A stretch of DNA of 64,000 nt. Origin: Cyclobacterium sp. SYSU L10401. Its GTDB lineage: Bacteria > Bacteroidota > Bacteroidia > Cytophagales > Cyclobacteriaceae. Below are positions 37,093 to 45,474 of the stretch, piece after piece. The stretch lies in NCBI RefSeq assembly GCF_010993705.1, contig NZ_WOFO01000002.1, forward strand, positions 1 to 64,000. The letters run 5' to 3'. Made by a program: the position numbers and the translations under genes. The notes under the pieces were generated by a model. That model ran no database searches. It saw only the letters and a program-made list of their open reading frames with translations, and was not told the DNA's origin. Numbering within the stretch: position 1 is the stretch's first letter; the number at the start of each line of letters is the position of its first letter.

Positions 37093-37542
37093 TCATTTTT
37101 TCCGGGGACTGTCGTCCAACTTCTTCTCTAACTCTTTCCTTGTATATACACTACCTGTCCGGATATCTTCTTCGGCTTTTAATGCCCTGGAGGTCAGTCT
37201 CTCTTTAAGGACCGGATCTAAACTGGACTTTATAAGTAAGGTTTTAATCGCCTCCAACACATGAAGGTCATTCTCCTTTTCGATCAGCGTCCTTAATTCC
37301 TGTTTTATGTCTATTGCTCCCATAATAATTACTCCTTCCTTTACCTTCTCCCATGAAGAAAACTTCATATCCCCGGTTTCATACTTTCCAAGCCTGCTAT
37401 CCAGCTCCTTATTTTGTTCTGCACTTAATTCAAAAGAACTTTCCTGCGCTTCTTTTAGACCTTGAAGTTCTTTAAGAACGGATATGTCCTGGAGCTCGGT
37501 AAGCCAGTGGATAAGATCGATTTTAATAGATTTAACGTCCAT
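37093..37542 (-). CDS. Fused tandem addiction-module (antitoxin-like) protein
   Basis: About 149 aa made of two domains, each resembling a separate small Bacteroidota addiction-module protein. Domain 1 (residues 1-75) reads MDVKSIKIDLIHWLTELQD and ends KYETGDMKFSSWEKVKE, the usual C-terminus of the short single-domain family. Domain 2 begins at MGAIDIKQELRTLIEKENDL and ends SVYTRKELEKKLDD. Two adjacent antitoxin genes seem to have fused in frame. The ATG at 37542 is preferred to 37554. No RelE/ParE-type toxin is visible on either side, so it would be an orphan. Immunity or regulation without the toxin is possible. Confidence 0.55.
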   Translation of the reverse strand: MDVKSIKIDLIHWLTELQDISVLKELQGLKEAQESSFELSAEQNKELDSRLGKYETGDMKFSSWEKVKEGVIIMGAIDIKQELRTLIEKENDLHVLEAIKTLLIKSSLDPVLKERLTSRALKAEEDIRTGSVYTRKELEKKLDDSPRKK

Positions 37543-37712
37543 ACCTATCATCATTTTACACAGTAAAGTTAACGATTTATTTATGGATTTGATTCATCCC
37601 GACGGGCGGTGTTGCTGTACCGCCATTTTCCGTTCCTCCAAGTTCACCAAAAAAATCGCAGACCAGCAATTTCTCCCTATCTTTACGCTCCAAATCAATA
37701 ATCCGGAATTTC

Positions 37713-40700
37713 ATGCGTAGTATTCTTATCAAAACAACTTTTATACTCCTATTCATCACCTTTCCTATCCTGGCCCAGGAAGAAACCGACTGGCAGGTAG
37801 CTGCACCCGAAGGAAATTGGGAATTTAAAAACGTAGCCTTTACCACCGATGAAGGCACCTGGATGAACCTGGATGTCAGCCCTGATGGGAATACCATTGT
37901 TTTCGACCTGTTGGGAGATATCTACTCCATGCCGATCTCCGGAGGAACCGCAACTGTCCTGAGATCCGGCTTGCCTTTTGAGGTTCAGCCACGTTTTAGC
38001 CCGGACGGGAAATGGATTTCCTTCACATCTGATGCCGGAGGAGGGGACAACGTCTGGGTGATGAAGCCCGATGGCAGCGATGCCCGTCAGGTTACCAAAG
38101 AGTCCTTCCGCCTGCTCAATAATGCGGTGTGGATGCCGGATGGCAACTACCTGGTGGCCCGAAAACACTTTACCTCCGGTCGATCGCTGGGTGCCGGAGA
38201 AATGTGGCAGTACCATATTTCCGGCGGAGAAGGCTTGCAGCTTACCCAACGTAAAAACGATCAGCAAGACGTCAATGAACCTAGCGTATCCCCCGATGGC
38301 AGGTACCTGTATTTTAGCGAAGACATGGCCCCCGGGGGCAGCTTTGAATACAACCGGGATCCCAATGGGCAGATTTATGTGATCAAACGCTACGATTTTG
38401 AAACGGGCGAAACGGAAATCCTCACCGGAGGACCCGGAGGTGCGGCCCGGCCCCAGGTTTCTCCGGATGGAAAAAAACTGGCCTTTGTAAAACGAGTCCG
38501 AACCAAATCAGTGCTCTACATCCACGACCTGGAAACAGGGGAAGAATGGCCGGTCTATGATGAACTAAACAAAGATCAACAAACCGCCTGGGCTATTTTT
38601 GGGGTATACCCCGGATTCGCCTGGATGCCCGACAACCGGCAGATTCTTATTTGGGCCAAGGGGAAAATCCAGAAAATCGATACCGAAAACCTGGACCAAA
38701 GCAGCATCCCTTTTACGGTAGAAGTGGCTATTCCGGTAGCCGAACGGGTTCATTTCAGCCATCCCATCGCAAGGGAGACCTTCACCCCCCGCATGATCCG
38801 GGATGCAGTCACTTCGCCGGATGGCCAGCAACTCGTATTCCGGGCATTGGGCTATCTCTGGATCAAAGATTTGCCAAATGGAAAACCGAAAAGAATTACG
38901 GAGGGTACGGACTTTGAAGCAGAACCTGCCTTTTCTCCGAGAGGGGACAGACTCCTTTTTGTAACCTGGAATGACCTGAATAAAGGAGCCATTAAAGAAG
39001 TGAATTTGAGCAATAATCGGATAACCACCCTCAGCCAGGAAAGAGGAATCTACAGAAATCCCTCCTATTCTCCGGATGGGTCCCAAATTCTTTACCGGAA
39101 GGAACCGGGAAACCTGGACCAGGGCCGTACCTTTACCAAAAATCCCGGCATCTACCTGATGGATCGCGAATCCCGGGAGCCCAAAAAGCTGGTAGAAAAT
39201 GGCGATTTCCCGGTATTTACCAAAGAAGGCAAACGGGTGTTTTTTCAGACCGGCGGAAAGTTCTTCGGAAACCTGACCAAAAGCCTGAAATCCGTAGACC
39301 TTAACGGACAGGACGAGCGCACACACATTGAATCCAAATACGCCAACCGCCTCGTCCCCAGCCCGGACAACCAATGGGTAGCCTTTATCCACTTGCACAA
39401 AGCCTACCTGGCACCCCTTGTACTCAATGGACAAACGGTCAACCTGGATGATAAAACCAAATCCCTGCCGGTGGCCCAACTATCCGAAGATGCCGGCCTA
39501 AACCTGCACTGGCCTCCAGACAGTGAGAGCATTTTTTGGACGCTGGGGGATGCCTATCACAGCAAGCGACTGGACGAAAACTTTGATTTTCTGGGCCAAT
39601 CAGATAGGAAAGAGGAAAAAACCGAAAACGAACCGATAAAAATAGGATTGGAGGCTGCGGTCGATCGGCCGGAAGGTATCATTGCCTTTACCGGTGCCAC
39701 CCTGATCACCATGGAAGGAGATGAAGTAATCGAAAACGGCACGGTCATCGTCGAGGGTTCCACTATCAAAGAAGTAGGTGCCTCCGCTGCCGTTTCCATC
39801 CCCGATGGAGCAGTTGTTTACGATATGGCTGGAAAAACCATCATGCCTGGCATCGTGGATGCCCACGCCCATATCGGCGCTTTTCGGGATGGGCTCACCG
39901 TGCAGCAAAACTGGCAATTGTACGCCAACCTGGCCTATGGCGTGACCACCGCCCACGACCCTTCGGCCAATACCGAAACGGTATTTACCCTTTCCGAAAT
40001 GGTGCAAAGTGGTGCACTGGTAGGGCCCCGGATTTTCAGCACAGGTTTTATCCTCTATGGGGCGGATGGCGATTTCAAAGCGGTCATCAACAAGCTGGAA
40101 GATGCCCGATTTTCGGTACGCCGTACAAAGGCCTTCGGTGCCACAGCCGTAAAATCCTATAACCAGCCCCGCCGGGATCAACGACAGCAGGTATTGCAGG
40201 CTGCCCGGGAACTCGGGGTAAACGTGGTACCGGAGGGTGGCTCCACCTTTTTCCACAACCTTTCCATGATTCAGGACGGGCACACTGGGATCGAACACAA
40301 CATCCCCATCGCACCGGTGTACAAAGACGTGTTGGAGCTCTGGGGCCAAACGGAGGTGGGCTACACTCCCACACTCATTGTAAACTACGGCGGCATCAAC
40401 GCAGAATATTACTGGTACCAGAAAACAAACGTTTGGGAAAACGAAAAATTACTGCGCTTCAGTCCCCGGGGAATGATCGATTCACGGTCTCGTCACCGCA
40501 CGATGGTCCCGGAGGAAACCTACGAAAACAGCCATATCCTCACTTCCCGGCAGGTCACCGATCTGGCGAAAAAAGGCGTCACCGTAAATCTGGGTGGTCA
40601 CGGACAACTGCAAGGCCTGGGTGCCCACTGGGAATTGTGGAGCCTGGCGCAGGGGGGCATGTCTAACCACGAGGCGTTGAAAGCGGCCACCATCAACGGC

Positions 40701-40997
40701 GCCCGGTATATCGGGATGGATGCGGACCTGGGATCACTCAAGCCCGGTAAACTGGCCGATTTGATCGTTATGGAAAAAAATCCGTTAGCGGATATCCGCC
40801 ACTCGGAAAGTATCAGCCATACCATGATCAACGGACGCCTGTATGAAACGGAAAACATGAACGAGATCGGCCACCGTAACCGCGAGAGGCCGCCCTTTTA
40901 CTGGGAAAATCGCCTGTTTCAGGAAGCCTTTCCCTGGCACGAGAGCATCCAAACGTACATGCACAGCGGATGCGGCTGCGGCGTTGGCAGGCACTAA
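37713..40997 (+). CDS. Secreted TolB-propeller plus amidohydrolase protein
   Basis: A 1094-aa exported enzyme. The signal peptide (about residues 1-21, ending in ILAQ) leads into a long WD40/TolB-like PD40 propeller region (to about residue 640), with repeated FSPDGKWISFTSD, VSPDGRYLYFSED and YSPDGSQILYRK blades. The C-terminal amidohydrolase domain begins GAT LITMEGDEVIENGTVIV and has the metal motif DAHAHIG near residue 715, later H residues in GHTGIEHN and GGHGQLQGLGAHWELW, and the closing GSLKPGKLADLIVMEKNPL. Such fusions are widespread in Bacteroidota and annotated as amidohydrolases of unknown substrate; a dipeptidase or cyclic amide hydrolase role is possible. It ends with CGCG close to the C-terminus. 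It overlaps the convergent AAC(3) gene by 4 bp. Confidence 0.88.
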   Translation: MRSILIKTTFILLFITFPILAQEETDWQVAAPEGNWEFKNVAFTTDEGTWMNLDVSPDGNTIVFDLLGDIYSMPISGGTATVLRSGLPFEVQPRFSPDGKWISFTSDAGGGDNVWVMKPDGSDARQVTKESFRLLNNAVWMPDGNYLVARKHFTSGRSLGAGEMWQYHISGGEGLQLTQRKNDQQDVNEPSVSPDGRYLYFSEDMAPGGSFEYNRDPNGQIYVIKRYDFETGETEILTGGPGGAARPQVSPDGKKLAFVKRVRTKSVLYIHDLETGEEWPVYDELNKDQQTAWAIFGVYPGFAWMPDNRQILIWAKGKIQKIDTENLDQSSIPFTVEVAIPVAERVHFSHPIARETFTPRMIRDAVTSPDGQQLVFRALGYLWIKDLPNGKPKRITEGTDFEAEPAFSPRGDRLLFVTWNDLNKGAIKEVNLSNNRITTLSQERGIYRNPSYSPDGSQILYRKEPGNLDQGRTFTKNPGIYLMDRESREPKKLVENGDFPVFTKEGKRVFFQTGGKFFGNLTKSLKSVDLNGQDERTHIESKYANRLVPSPDNQWVAFIHLHKAYLAPLVLNGQTVNLDDKTKSLPVAQLSEDAGLNLHWPPDSESIFWTLGDAYHSKRLDENFDFLGQSDRKEEKTENEPIKIGLEAAVDRPEGIIAFTGATLITMEGDEVIENGTVIVEGSTIKEVGASAAVSIPDGAVVYDMAGKTIMPGIVDAHAHIGAFRDGLTVQQNWQLYANLAYGVTTAHDPSANTETVFTLSEMVQSGALVGPRIFSTGFILYGADGDFKAVINKLEDARFSVRRTKAFGATAVKSYNQPRRDQRQQVLQAARELGVNVVPEGGSTFFHNLSMIQDGHTGIEHNIPIAPVYKDVLELWGQTEVGYTPTLIVNYGGINAEYYWYQKTNVWENEKLLRFSPRGMIDSRSRHRTMVPEETYENSHILTSRQVTDLAKKGVTVNLGGHGQLQGLGAHWELWSLAQGGMSNHEALKAATINGARYIGMDADLGSLKPGKLADLIVMEKNPLADIRHSESISHTMINGRLYETENMNEIGHRNRERPPFYWENRLFQEAFPWHESIQTYMHSGCGCGVGRH

Positions 40998-41746
40998 GAC
41001 CCTTTTCGGTCTACAAAAAAATAGGGATCCTTCTTTAATTGGAGGGTCCCTTTTTCCCAAAGGCTCCGGGCATCCATCAGTACTGATGCTGCCTGCAACA
41101 CCTTTCCTTTTTGGCAGGAATCCGATCCCAAAAGCCCTTCCACCCGCTCGTAGCGCTGTTCAAATCCAGCAAAATCATGCCTAAAATACGATTTCGACAT
41201 CTTCCTCCCTGTCTGATCTTTTAAGGTATAATTTACCCTTGCGCCCAATAGGTAAGGTGGCTTGATCCTTTCTTCCACGGCATGCATGGAGGTATTGGGC
41301 CGGGTGCCGCAACCCAGGAACAGAATTTTACCATGCACTTCAGGAAGTTTGGCAAAGGGTGAATGGGGACCGCAGGGCGTGTCATCCAGCAAATGATCTG
41401 AGAGAAAATAATCGCTTAATTCTCCTATAGCACATACCGAATGCGTGGGATGCATGCTTCTTTGTGCGCCTGGAAAGGTGCGGAAAAACTCCGGCAAGGC
41501 ACCAACACAAGCGGGTGTTTTCGACAGATCAAAAATGGGATTCTCCGGAGTGACCGTTTGATAGGATAATGCAGGCATCAACAAGGTTCCCCCGGGCCCC
41601 AGCAAGTCCAAAAGGGCCGAAACGACGATTTTGGCCCTGTCTGGAAACCTTCCTAAGGAATTCAAAGAGGCATGAACCAACACATGGTCTCCCTCGCCGA
41701 GCCTAAGCTGGCTCAGATCTTTCTGAATACGCTGTTTCCAATTCAT
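40994..41746 (-). CDS. AAC(3)-family N-acetyltransferase
   Basis: A 250-aa protein of the aminoglycoside 3-N-acetyltransferase (antibiotic_NAT/YokD) fold. Seen are HASLNSLGRF near residue 25, GPGGTLLMPALSY, RTFPGAQRSMHPTHSVCAIG with the catalytic histidine region, DTPCGPHSPFAKL and ILFLGCG. The family uses acetyl-CoA to acylate an amine; many chromosomal members are not resistance enzymes and act on unknown amines. No resistance role is implied by the context. Convergent with, and overlapping by 4 bp, the amidohydrolase gene. Confidence 0.85.
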   Translation of the reverse strand: MNWKQRIQKDLSQLRLGEGDHVLVHASLNSLGRFPDRAKIVVSALLDLLGPGGTLLMPALSYQTVTPENPIFDLSKTPACVGALPEFFRTFPGAQRSMHPTHSVCAIGELSDYFLSDHLLDDTPCGPHSPFAKLPEVHGKILFLGCGTRPNTSMHAVEERIKPPYLLGARVNYTLKDQTGRKMSKSYFRHDFAGFEQRYERVEGLLGSDSCQKGKVLQAASVLMDARSLWEKGTLQLKKDPYFFVDRKGS

Positions 41747-41853
41747 GTGTTTATGATTTTTTCTTAATGGTCATAACTTGACCCGCTCCGAAGGTCGGGA
41801 TAGCCAGTTCCGATCCTGAACAGGAAACACCTACCGATGACGTATTTTTACCA

Positions 41854-41897
41854 CCCCCTGTCTCCCCCTCCTGAAAACAGGAGGGGGAGACAGGGGG
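41854..41897. repeat. 44-bp perfect GC-rich hairpin
   Basis: Two 20-nt arms (41854-41873 and 41878-41897) are perfectly complementary with a 4-nt AAAA loop. The arms are C-rich on the left and G-rich on the right, far above the local GC level. There is no T run next to it on either strand, so a simple terminator is unlikely. It lies upstream of the AAC(3) gene and downstream of the PEP-hydrolase-like gene. Smaller C/G palindromes of similar composition occur near 2645 and 21484. Confidence 0.75.
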
Positions 41898-42026
41898 GAG
41901 GTGATTTGATGCCATTCTTTAATTTTTTTAATATTTTGATTTTTAAATAGTTAAAAATAAATACCGTCATCCCGATTTCTGCGTTATTTAAATATTAAGT
42001 CTCCCATTGACATGTGAAAGGTAACT

Positions 42027-42054
42027 ATTTCACGCAGCGAGCGCTGCGTGAAAT
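42027..42054. repeat. 28-bp near-perfect palindrome
   Basis: ATTTCACGCAGCG and its exact complement are separated by AG. Stem length is 13 bp. It lies about 105 bp downstream of the PEP-hydrolase-like gene end (minus strand) and could be a transcription terminator stem, a protein-binding site or a REP-like repeat. The remainder of the 412-bp gap (41747-42158) is AT-rich and shows no gene. Confidence 0.7.
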
Positions 42055-42158
42055 CAAATGTCTTTTCATTTATTTTAAAACGCCATATTTCGCTTGAGTT
42101 ATCCCTGTCCTACAGACAAATCCAATTTCATGCCACTGAGAATTTAGTAGGTCTATTT

Positions 42159-43016
42159 TTATAACCTTAATTGCTTAAAAGAACGAGTAAGGTTAAGCAG
42201 GGATTGCTCTACTCCCATACGCTCCAGGGAAGAGGCACCCACAAAACCGTGCACATCGGTGGCTTCCAGCACCTGCCGCACGTCCTCCGGGGTATTGATC
42301 GGGCCGCCATGGGTCAAGAAAAACAGGTTGGGATTAATGGATTGGCAGGCATCCATTATTTCACGGGTTTTGTCAATCGCTTCCTCCATGGTACAGGAAG
42401 CGCCGGTAACCCCCACGGAGCCCCCGACGGTGGTGCCAACGTGTGCAATGATGGCATCCGCTCCGGCTTCCGCCATTTTGATTGCCTCCTCGGGTTTGGC
42501 CACATACACAATGGAAAACAGTTCCATTTTATCGGCGATACGCACCATCTCCACCTCTTTGTCAAAACTCATTCCCGTCTCCTCCAATATCTGACGGAAA
42601 TTTCCATCTACGATGCAGTGGGTGGGGAAATTATTGATTCCCGAGAAGCCCATGTCCTTTACCTTCAATAAATGATGCCAGATCCTTCGTCGGGGATCCG
42701 ATCCGTGAACGCCGCAAATCACGGGCACCTCTTCCACCACTGGCAAAACCTCAAATTCACCGATTTCCATGGCTACCGCATTGGCATCTCCATAGGCCAT
42801 CAGACCGGCCGTAGACCCATGACCGGACATGCGAAAACGGCCCGAATTGTAGATAATGATCAAGTCCGCTCCGCCTTTTTCGATAAATTTGGCGCTGATA
42901 CCTGTTCCGGCACCGGCAGCTATGATGGCTTTTTTATTATCAATGGTTTTCTTCAGGCGATCCCTTACTTCTTGTCGGCTGTAAGGGTTGCCCTTACCTG
43001 TCCAGGGGTTAGGCAT
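42159..43016 (-). CDS. PEP-hydrolase-family TIM-barrel protein (Tm-1 C-terminal-like)
   Basis: A 285-aa TIM-barrel protein of the PEP_hydrolase (PF09370-type) family, the same fold as the C-terminal half of plant Tm-1. Visible are AAGAGTGISAKFIEKGGADLIIIYNSGRFRM, PVICGVHGSDPRRRIWHHL, GFSGINNFPTHCIVDG, IIAHVGTTVGGSVG and FFLTHGGPINTPED. The family is related to the PEP mutase/isocitrate lyase superfamily. The UPF0261 gene at 45475-46716 encodes the other half of a Tm-1-like pair, on the same strand, 2.4 kb away. Substrate unknown; some relatives act on C-C or P-C bonds of keto acids. Confidence 0.88.
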   Translation of the reverse strand: MPNPWTGKGNPYSRQEVRDRLKKTIDNKKAIIAAGAGTGISAKFIEKGGADLIIIYNSGRFRMSGHGSTAGLMAYGDANAVAMEIGEFEVLPVVEEVPVICGVHGSDPRRRIWHHLLKVKDMGFSGINNFPTHCIVDGNFRQILEETGMSFDKEVEMVRIADKMELFSIVYVAKPEEAIKMAEAGADAIIAHVGTTVGGSVGVTGASCTMEEAIDKTREIMDACQSINPNLFFLTHGGPINTPEDVRQVLEATDVHGFVGASSLERMGVEQSLLNLTRSFKQLRL

Positions 43017-43200
43017 GGTTTTTTGGAATTTAAAATTATTTTTAAAAAAGCAAGTTACCTCAAAAGCCTCGTTGATTCAAGGAAGCAGCAGGCTTTTAGA
43101 AGTTATTTTTCCAAACTTTTGCCTGGCTTTTTTAATTTGATTAAATTATAGGAAATTTCTTAGTGTCGATTTTTTGCAGTATATAAACCCAAACATTACT

Positions 43201-45378
43201 ATGGAATCAAAAGAAAACAATTCCCTTCAGACAAATTACATCTCACTAAAAACATTTGTTTTGCTGTTATCGCTATTTGCCTTTATGGCATGCCAGGAAG
43301 ACGAGGAATCTGTTCCCAGAGGAGAAACGGACATTTCGGGTGTGGTTACGGGAGATAATGGTCCTGAGGCGGGGGTATGGGTGATCGCAGAAACCCTGGA
43401 CCTCCCCACCCGCTATGCTAAAATCGTGGTCACGGATGATGAAGGCAGGTACCTGATACCCGAATTACCGGATGCGGAATTTGATATTTGGGTAAGGGGT
43501 TATGGGTTGGTGGATTCACCCAAAGAAAAGGCCAGACCGGGTCAATCATTAAACCTCCATGCAACAGCGGCTCCAAGTCCGGAAGAGGCAGCACAATACT
43601 ATCCTGCCGGGTATTGGTTTTCGCTATTGGAAGTTCCTGATAAAAGTCATTTCCCCGGAACCGGTCCTGAAGGAAACGGCATAGCTCCCAGCATTACCAA
43701 TCAGGCCCAATACCTGAGAAATATAAAAAATGGCAACTGCCTGGCCTGCCACCAACTGGGCAGCAAGGGTACGCGGGAGTTTCATCCCAGTTTTAGGGAA
43801 ATTGAAAGTTCAGAGGCCGCCTGGGAGAGAAGGTTACAGTCCGGTCAGGCCGGTGCTAGCATGACCTCTTCCCTGCACCAATTGGGGAAAGAGGGATTTT
43901 TAAAAATGTTTGCGGACTGGACAGACCGCATAGAAGAAGGGGAAATTCCGGAAATGCCCCAAAGGCCGGAAGGGCTGGAAAGAAATGTGGTCATCACCCA
44001 ATGGGACTGGGCTGATCCCAAGGCCTATTTACATGACCTGGTTTCCACCAACAGAAGAAACCCGACGGTCAATGCCAATGGGCTGATTTATGGTGCCCTG
44101 GAAGCCAGTGCCGATTACCTTCCCGTGCTTGATCCCGTAAACCATACCACGTCCAGGGTACCCCTGACAGTAAGAGATCCCAATACCCCTGTTGCCTCCG
44201 GCCCGGAGATGCCTGCTGCTTCCCCCTATTGGGGAGAAGAAGCCATCTGGAACAGCAAAGCCAATGTACACAACCCCATGCTGGATGAAGAAGGCCGGGT
44301 ATGGATAACGGCTGCAGTTCGTCCTTTTGATAATCCTGCAGTATTTAAGGAAGGATCCGATCATCCATCCGCCAAAGTTTTTCCGCTCAACCGATCCAGC
44401 CGTCATCTTGGGGTTTATGATCCCGAGACCGAAACATACAAACATATCAGTACCGGATACAGCACCCATCACCTGATGTTTGCCGAAGACGAAAACAACA
44501 CCCTTTGGACCAGCGGCGGAGGTCAGGCGGTAGGTTGGCTGGACACCAAAAAATACCTTGAAACCGGAGATGAAATCGCTTCTCAGGGATGGACCCCCCT
44601 GATTCTGGATACCAATGGCAATGGAAAAAGAGATGCTTATGTGGAGCCCAATGAAGCCATAGATCCTAAAAAAGACAAAAGAATTACCAATGGGCTTTAT
44701 GCAGTGGCTCCCGCTGCAGATGGATCTGTTTGGGGTTCTTCCCTGGGTTACCCCGGAGCTGTCGTACGTATAGTTCCCGGTGATAATCCCTCTGAAACTG
44801 CGCTGACGGAATATTATGAATTACCTCTGGATGAGGCGGGAGAACCAGTAGAGGGTTGGTCTCCCCGGGGAATGGATATTGACCGGAATGGGGTGGCCTG
44901 GGTAGCCCTTGCCAGTGGCCACATGGCCAGCTTTGACAGGAGTAAGTGCAGTGGACCTTTAAATGGACCGGATGCCACCGGACAACACTGCCCCGAAGGC
45001 TGGACCTTTTACCCGGAACCACTTCCCCAGATGAAAGGAGTGGACTATCCGGGAAGTGCCGAATCCAGCTATTACACCTGGGTGGATCAATTCAATACCT
45101 TGGGTTTGGGAGAAAATATACCTATCAACACAGGAAATGAATCAGAAGGCCTACTGGTATTAAAAGACGGAGAGTGGGTAGTGCTGCGGGTTCCTTATCC
45201 CATGGGCTTTTATACCAAATGGATGGACGGACGTATCGATGATCCCGATGCAGGATGGAAAGGAAGGGGAATCTGGGCTACGATCAGTACCCGTACACCT
45301 TTTCACATGGAGGGAGGAAAAGGTACCACCAGCAAGGTGTACCATTTCCAAATGCGACCCGATCCGCTGGCTTATTGA
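43201..45378 (+). CDS. Lipoprotein with carboxypeptidase-regulatory-like and haem c motif plus propeller
   Basis: About 725 aa. The ATG at 43201 opens a lipoprotein signal ending in FMAC. Next is a carboxypeptidase-regulatory-like domain (SGVVTGDNGPEAGVWVIAE, about residues 40-115), then a c-type haem motif NCLACHQLGSKG near residue 180. The remaining 480 residues contain repeated GxW/D segments (GEEAIWNSKANVHNPMLDEEGRVWITAA, NGVAWVALASGHMASFDRS), as in the SMP-30/streptogramin-lyase-like propellers. It is probably an envelope redox or substrate-sensing protein; function unknown. It lies in opposite orientation between the two halves of a Tm-1-like system. The in-frame ATG at 43174 is disfavoured because it adds a polar leader. 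Confidence 0.7.
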   Translation: MESKENNSLQTNYISLKTFVLLLSLFAFMACQEDEESVPRGETDISGVVTGDNGPEAGVWVIAETLDLPTRYAKIVVTDDEGRYLIPELPDAEFDIWVRGYGLVDSPKEKARPGQSLNLHATAAPSPEEAAQYYPAGYWFSLLEVPDKSHFPGTGPEGNGIAPSITNQAQYLRNIKNGNCLACHQLGSKGTREFHPSFREIESSEAAWERRLQSGQAGASMTSSLHQLGKEGFLKMFADWTDRIEEGEIPEMPQRPEGLERNVVITQWDWADPKAYLHDLVSTNRRNPTVNANGLIYGALEASADYLPVLDPVNHTTSRVPLTVRDPNTPVASGPEMPAASPYWGEEAIWNSKANVHNPMLDEEGRVWITAAVRPFDNPAVFKEGSDHPSAKVFPLNRSSRHLGVYDPETETYKHISTGYSTHHLMFAEDENNTLWTSGGGQAVGWLDTKKYLETGDEIASQGWTPLILDTNGNGKRDAYVEPNEAIDPKKDKRITNGLYAVAPAADGSVWGSSLGYPGAVVRIVPGDNPSETALTEYYELPLDEAGEPVEGWSPRGMDIDRNGVAWVALASGHMASFDRSKCSGPLNGPDATGQHCPEGWTFYPEPLPQMKGVDYPGSAESSYYTWVDQFNTLGLGENIPINTGNESEGLLVLKDGEWVVLRVPYPMGFYTKWMDGRIDDPDAGWKGRGIWATISTRTPFHMEGGKGTTSKVYHFQMRPDPLAY

Positions 45379-45386
45379 TGAAAATC

Positions 45387-45427
45387 AATTAACTCTTCCA
45401 AAGTTTAAAACTTTGGAAGAGTTAATT
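45387..45427. terminator. Bidirectional hairpin between convergent genes
   Basis: Two 20-nt perfectly complementary arms (45387-45406 and 45408-45427) around a single A form a long AT-rich hairpin between the convergent haem lipoprotein and UPF0261 genes. The right arm sequence GGAAGAGTTAATT recurs at 45436-45448, so a third partial copy follows. The neighbouring CCTGTCAGGTTTTT adds a second weak hairpin with a T run (to about 45471). Position suggests a bidirectional terminator. Confidence 0.65.
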
Positions 45428-45474
45428 ATTTATTTGGAAGAGTTAATTGAAAATAGACCTGTCAGGTTTTTATA

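Noticed and set aside
40994-41746. AAC(3)-like gene as an antibiotic resistance gene
   Set aside because: The family is broad and chromosomal members often have other substrates; there is no mobile element or resistance context.
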